Assembly (NCBI GenBank): GCA_031278025.1
Contig: JAITLF010000060.1
Span: forward strand, 1 to 6,394
DNA: 6,394 nucleotides
Origin: Treponema sp.
GTDB lineage: Bacteria; Spirochaetota; Spirochaetia; Treponematales; Breznakiellaceae
Reading direction: 5' to 3'
Part shown: one piece after another, positions 5,473 to 6,394 of the stretch
How the letters are laid out: each line of letters begins with the position of its first letter
Position numbering within the stretch: the first letter of the stretch is position 1
The notes under the pieces: generated by a model
Told to the model about the DNA's origin: nothing
What the model saw: only the letters and a program-made list of their open reading frames with translations
The model's database searches: none
Translations under genes and position numbers: made by a program

Positions 5473-6325
5473 GGGCTGCCTCCTTTTGCCGGACTTCCTG
5501 CCCGGCTGGAAGCCCGGCTTTTCGCGTGTCCGGGGAAGCCGCCCGCCGGGGCAACACAAAGGGCCTGCCGTATTCATCGGTTTTAACTGCCGCCCGGATG
5601 CCGTAAATATCCTCCACCACTTCCTCGGTGAGGATCTCCCGGGGGCTTCCCTGGTACCGCAGGCTGCCGTTTTTAAGAAGTACGATCCGGTCGCAGTACT
5701 GGGAAGCCAGGTTCAAATCGTGGAGTACCGCCACAATGGTCTTCCCCTCCTCGCCGGCCTTTTTCCGCATCAGTTCCATAATTTCGATGGTGTGGTTAAG
5801 ATCGAGTCCCGAAGTCGCCTCGTCCAAAAGCAGGATGTCCCCTTCCTGTACCAGGCAGCGGCCGATGATCACCTTTTGCATTTCGCCCCCTGAGAGGCTC
5901 ATCACGTCCCGTTCCGCCATATCGCTTATCCCAAGGACCTTGAGTATTTCTTCAACCTTCTGTTTGTCCGCCTTTCCATAACCGGTCCAGCGGTCCCGAA
6001 TATGGGGCAGCCTTCCCATCAGGATCACATCCCGGACCGAAAGGGCGGCAGGGGGCCTTGAGTTCTGGGGCACAAAGGCGAGGCGCTTCGAACGAATTGT
6101 TCTGAAATGTTCCGCCCGGGCAGGGACCGCGCTGGTTCCTGAAAAAACGATCCGACCCCGGGAGGGTTTGAGGAAGCCCAGAAGGTTTTTGAGGAAGGTT
6201 GATTTTCCCGAACCGTTGGGACCGAGGAAACCCAGGAATTCTCCGGCCTTGAGGGAAAGGGATATATCGTTGAGGATGATCCTTTCATGGTAGGCGAAAC
6301 AGATGCCGCAGACCTCAAGACTCAC
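5462..6325 (-). CDS. ABC transporter ATP-binding protein (iron-complex/heme/cobalamin type, FecE/BtuD/HmuV family)
   Basis: This encodes the 287-residue cytoplasmic ATPase that powers the FecCD permease. Visible motifs are the Walker A GPNGSGKST (35-43), Q-loop Gln87 (FVPQ), signature LSGGE (144-148), Walker B DILLLDEA (163-170) with catalytic Glu169, the D-loop SGLD (172-175) and switch His202 (LHDLN). LSVRDVILMGRLPH (95-108) is typical of the FecE/BtuD family. The last 30 or so residues after GRPFVLP are Arg/Ala/Gly-rich and probably a loose tail. The start is GTG at 6325 with GGGAGGA just upstream (about 4 bases). It overlaps the permease 3' end by 11 bases as read, or by the common 4-base GTGA if the permease ends in the alternative frame. 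The 3' end overlaps the radical SAM gene. The neighbours suggest heme as substrate, but the ATPase alone does not distinguish it from siderophores or cobalamin. Confidence 0.95.
   Translation of the reverse strand: MSLEVCGICFAYHERIILNDISLSLKAGEFLGFLGPNGSGKSTFLKNLLGFLKPSRGRIVFSGTSAVPARAEHFRTIRSKRLAFVPQNSRPPAALSVRDVILMGRLPHIRDRWTGYGKADKQKVEEILKVLGISDMAERDVMSLSGGEMQKVIIGRCLVQEGDILLLDEATSGLDLNHTIEIMELMRKKAGEEGKTIVAVLHDLNLASQYCDRIVLLKNGSLRYQGSPREILTEEVVEDIYGIRAAVKTDEYGRPFVLPRRAASPDTRKAGLPAGQEVRQKEAAHVH
5479..5487 (-). promoter_or_regulatory. Shine-Dalgarno sequence that sets the radical SAM start
   Basis: The coding strand reads AAAAGGAGG, ending six bases before the ATG at 5472. It decides between that start and the longer in-frame ATG at 5577. 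The longer start would add 35 residues of Pro/Arg/Gly-rich sequence and put over 100 bases of overlap into the ATPase gene. Confidence 0.8.
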
Positions 6326-6394
6326 GGGTCCTCCCTTTCCCGCCTGTAACGGCGAGAAATAAAAAGAAGGGCGCGCCGAAAAAGGCGGTGATAA
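6315..6394 (-). CDS. FecCD-family ABC transporter permease, C-terminal end only
   Basis: Twenty-five codons before a TGA at 6315-6317 read ITAFFGAPFFLFLAVTGG and a short basic tail. Thr-Ala-Phe-x-Gly-Ala-Pro-Phe-Phe is the characteristic last-helix motif of FecCD permeases (BtuC, FhuB, HmuU), so the identity is good despite the short fragment. The rest lies beyond the right edge. The tail is unusual: a one-base shift after GAPFF would give ISRRYRREREDP and a stop at 6322-6324. That ending is more basic, as is common in this family, and would overlap the GTG of the ATPase by exactly four bases. A one-base indel in the T-run at the end of the gene is therefore possible. Confidence 0.85.
   Translation of the reverse strand, partial: ITAFFGAPFFLFLAVTGGKGRTRES

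Noticed and set aside
5473..5577. Longer radical SAM start at the ATG at 5577
   Set aside because: It lies deep in the ATPase gene without a good ribosome site, while the ATG at 5472 has an ideal one.
5300..5893. Plus-strand open frame of 197 codons opposite the radical SAM and ATPase genes
   Set aside because: It spans the junction of two clear minus-strand genes and has no recognisable domain or convincing ribosome site.

Overview
The window is one tightly packed operon, entirely on the minus strand and read from the right edge to the left. Gene order in transcription order: (1) the 3' end of a FecCD-family ABC permease; (2) its ATPase; (3) a HemN-like radical SAM protein of the HutW/ChuW type; (4) a periplasmic binding protein of the FecB/BtuF/HmuT class; (5) ExbB; (6) ExbD; (7) TonB; (8) the first 394 codons of a TonB-dependent outer-membrane receptor, which runs off the left edge. 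Genes overlap or are separated by 1 to 17 bases. The one real gap is 69 bases, between the radical SAM gene and the binding protein gene. No RNA gene, mobile element, CRISPR array or terminator is visible.

Together the genes form a self-contained diderm uptake route. The receptor takes the ligand across the outer membrane, powered by a dedicated TonB-ExbB-ExbD motor. The binding protein hands it to the permease/ATPase pair. The radical SAM enzyme would then act on it in the cytoplasm. The HutW/ChuW-type enzyme makes heme the most likely substrate: the E. coli relative ChuW opens heme without oxygen and so frees iron. The substrate is an inference, because diagnostic heme-receptor motifs would lie beyond the left edge.

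The most notable feature is a run of 17 C (coding strand) inside the first ten codons of the binding protein gene, at 4062-4078. A tract of this length should be prone to slippage and looks like a phase-variation switch. Upstream, at 4166, lies a second ATG with a much stronger Shine-Dalgarno sequence. It is out of frame with the binding protein at 17 C but would be in frame at 15 or 18 C. The tract length could therefore select one of three states: weak start in frame, strong start in frame, or neither. The tract sits beside a 29% GC island and a 9-bp inverted repeat that overlaps the strong start codon, in a window that is otherwise clearly GC-rich.

The organism is a GC-rich diderm, and the oxygen-independent enzyme suggests an anaerobe. 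A spirochaete (Treponema-like) is a guess from general sequence character, held with low confidence. Nothing in the window fixes the taxonomy.
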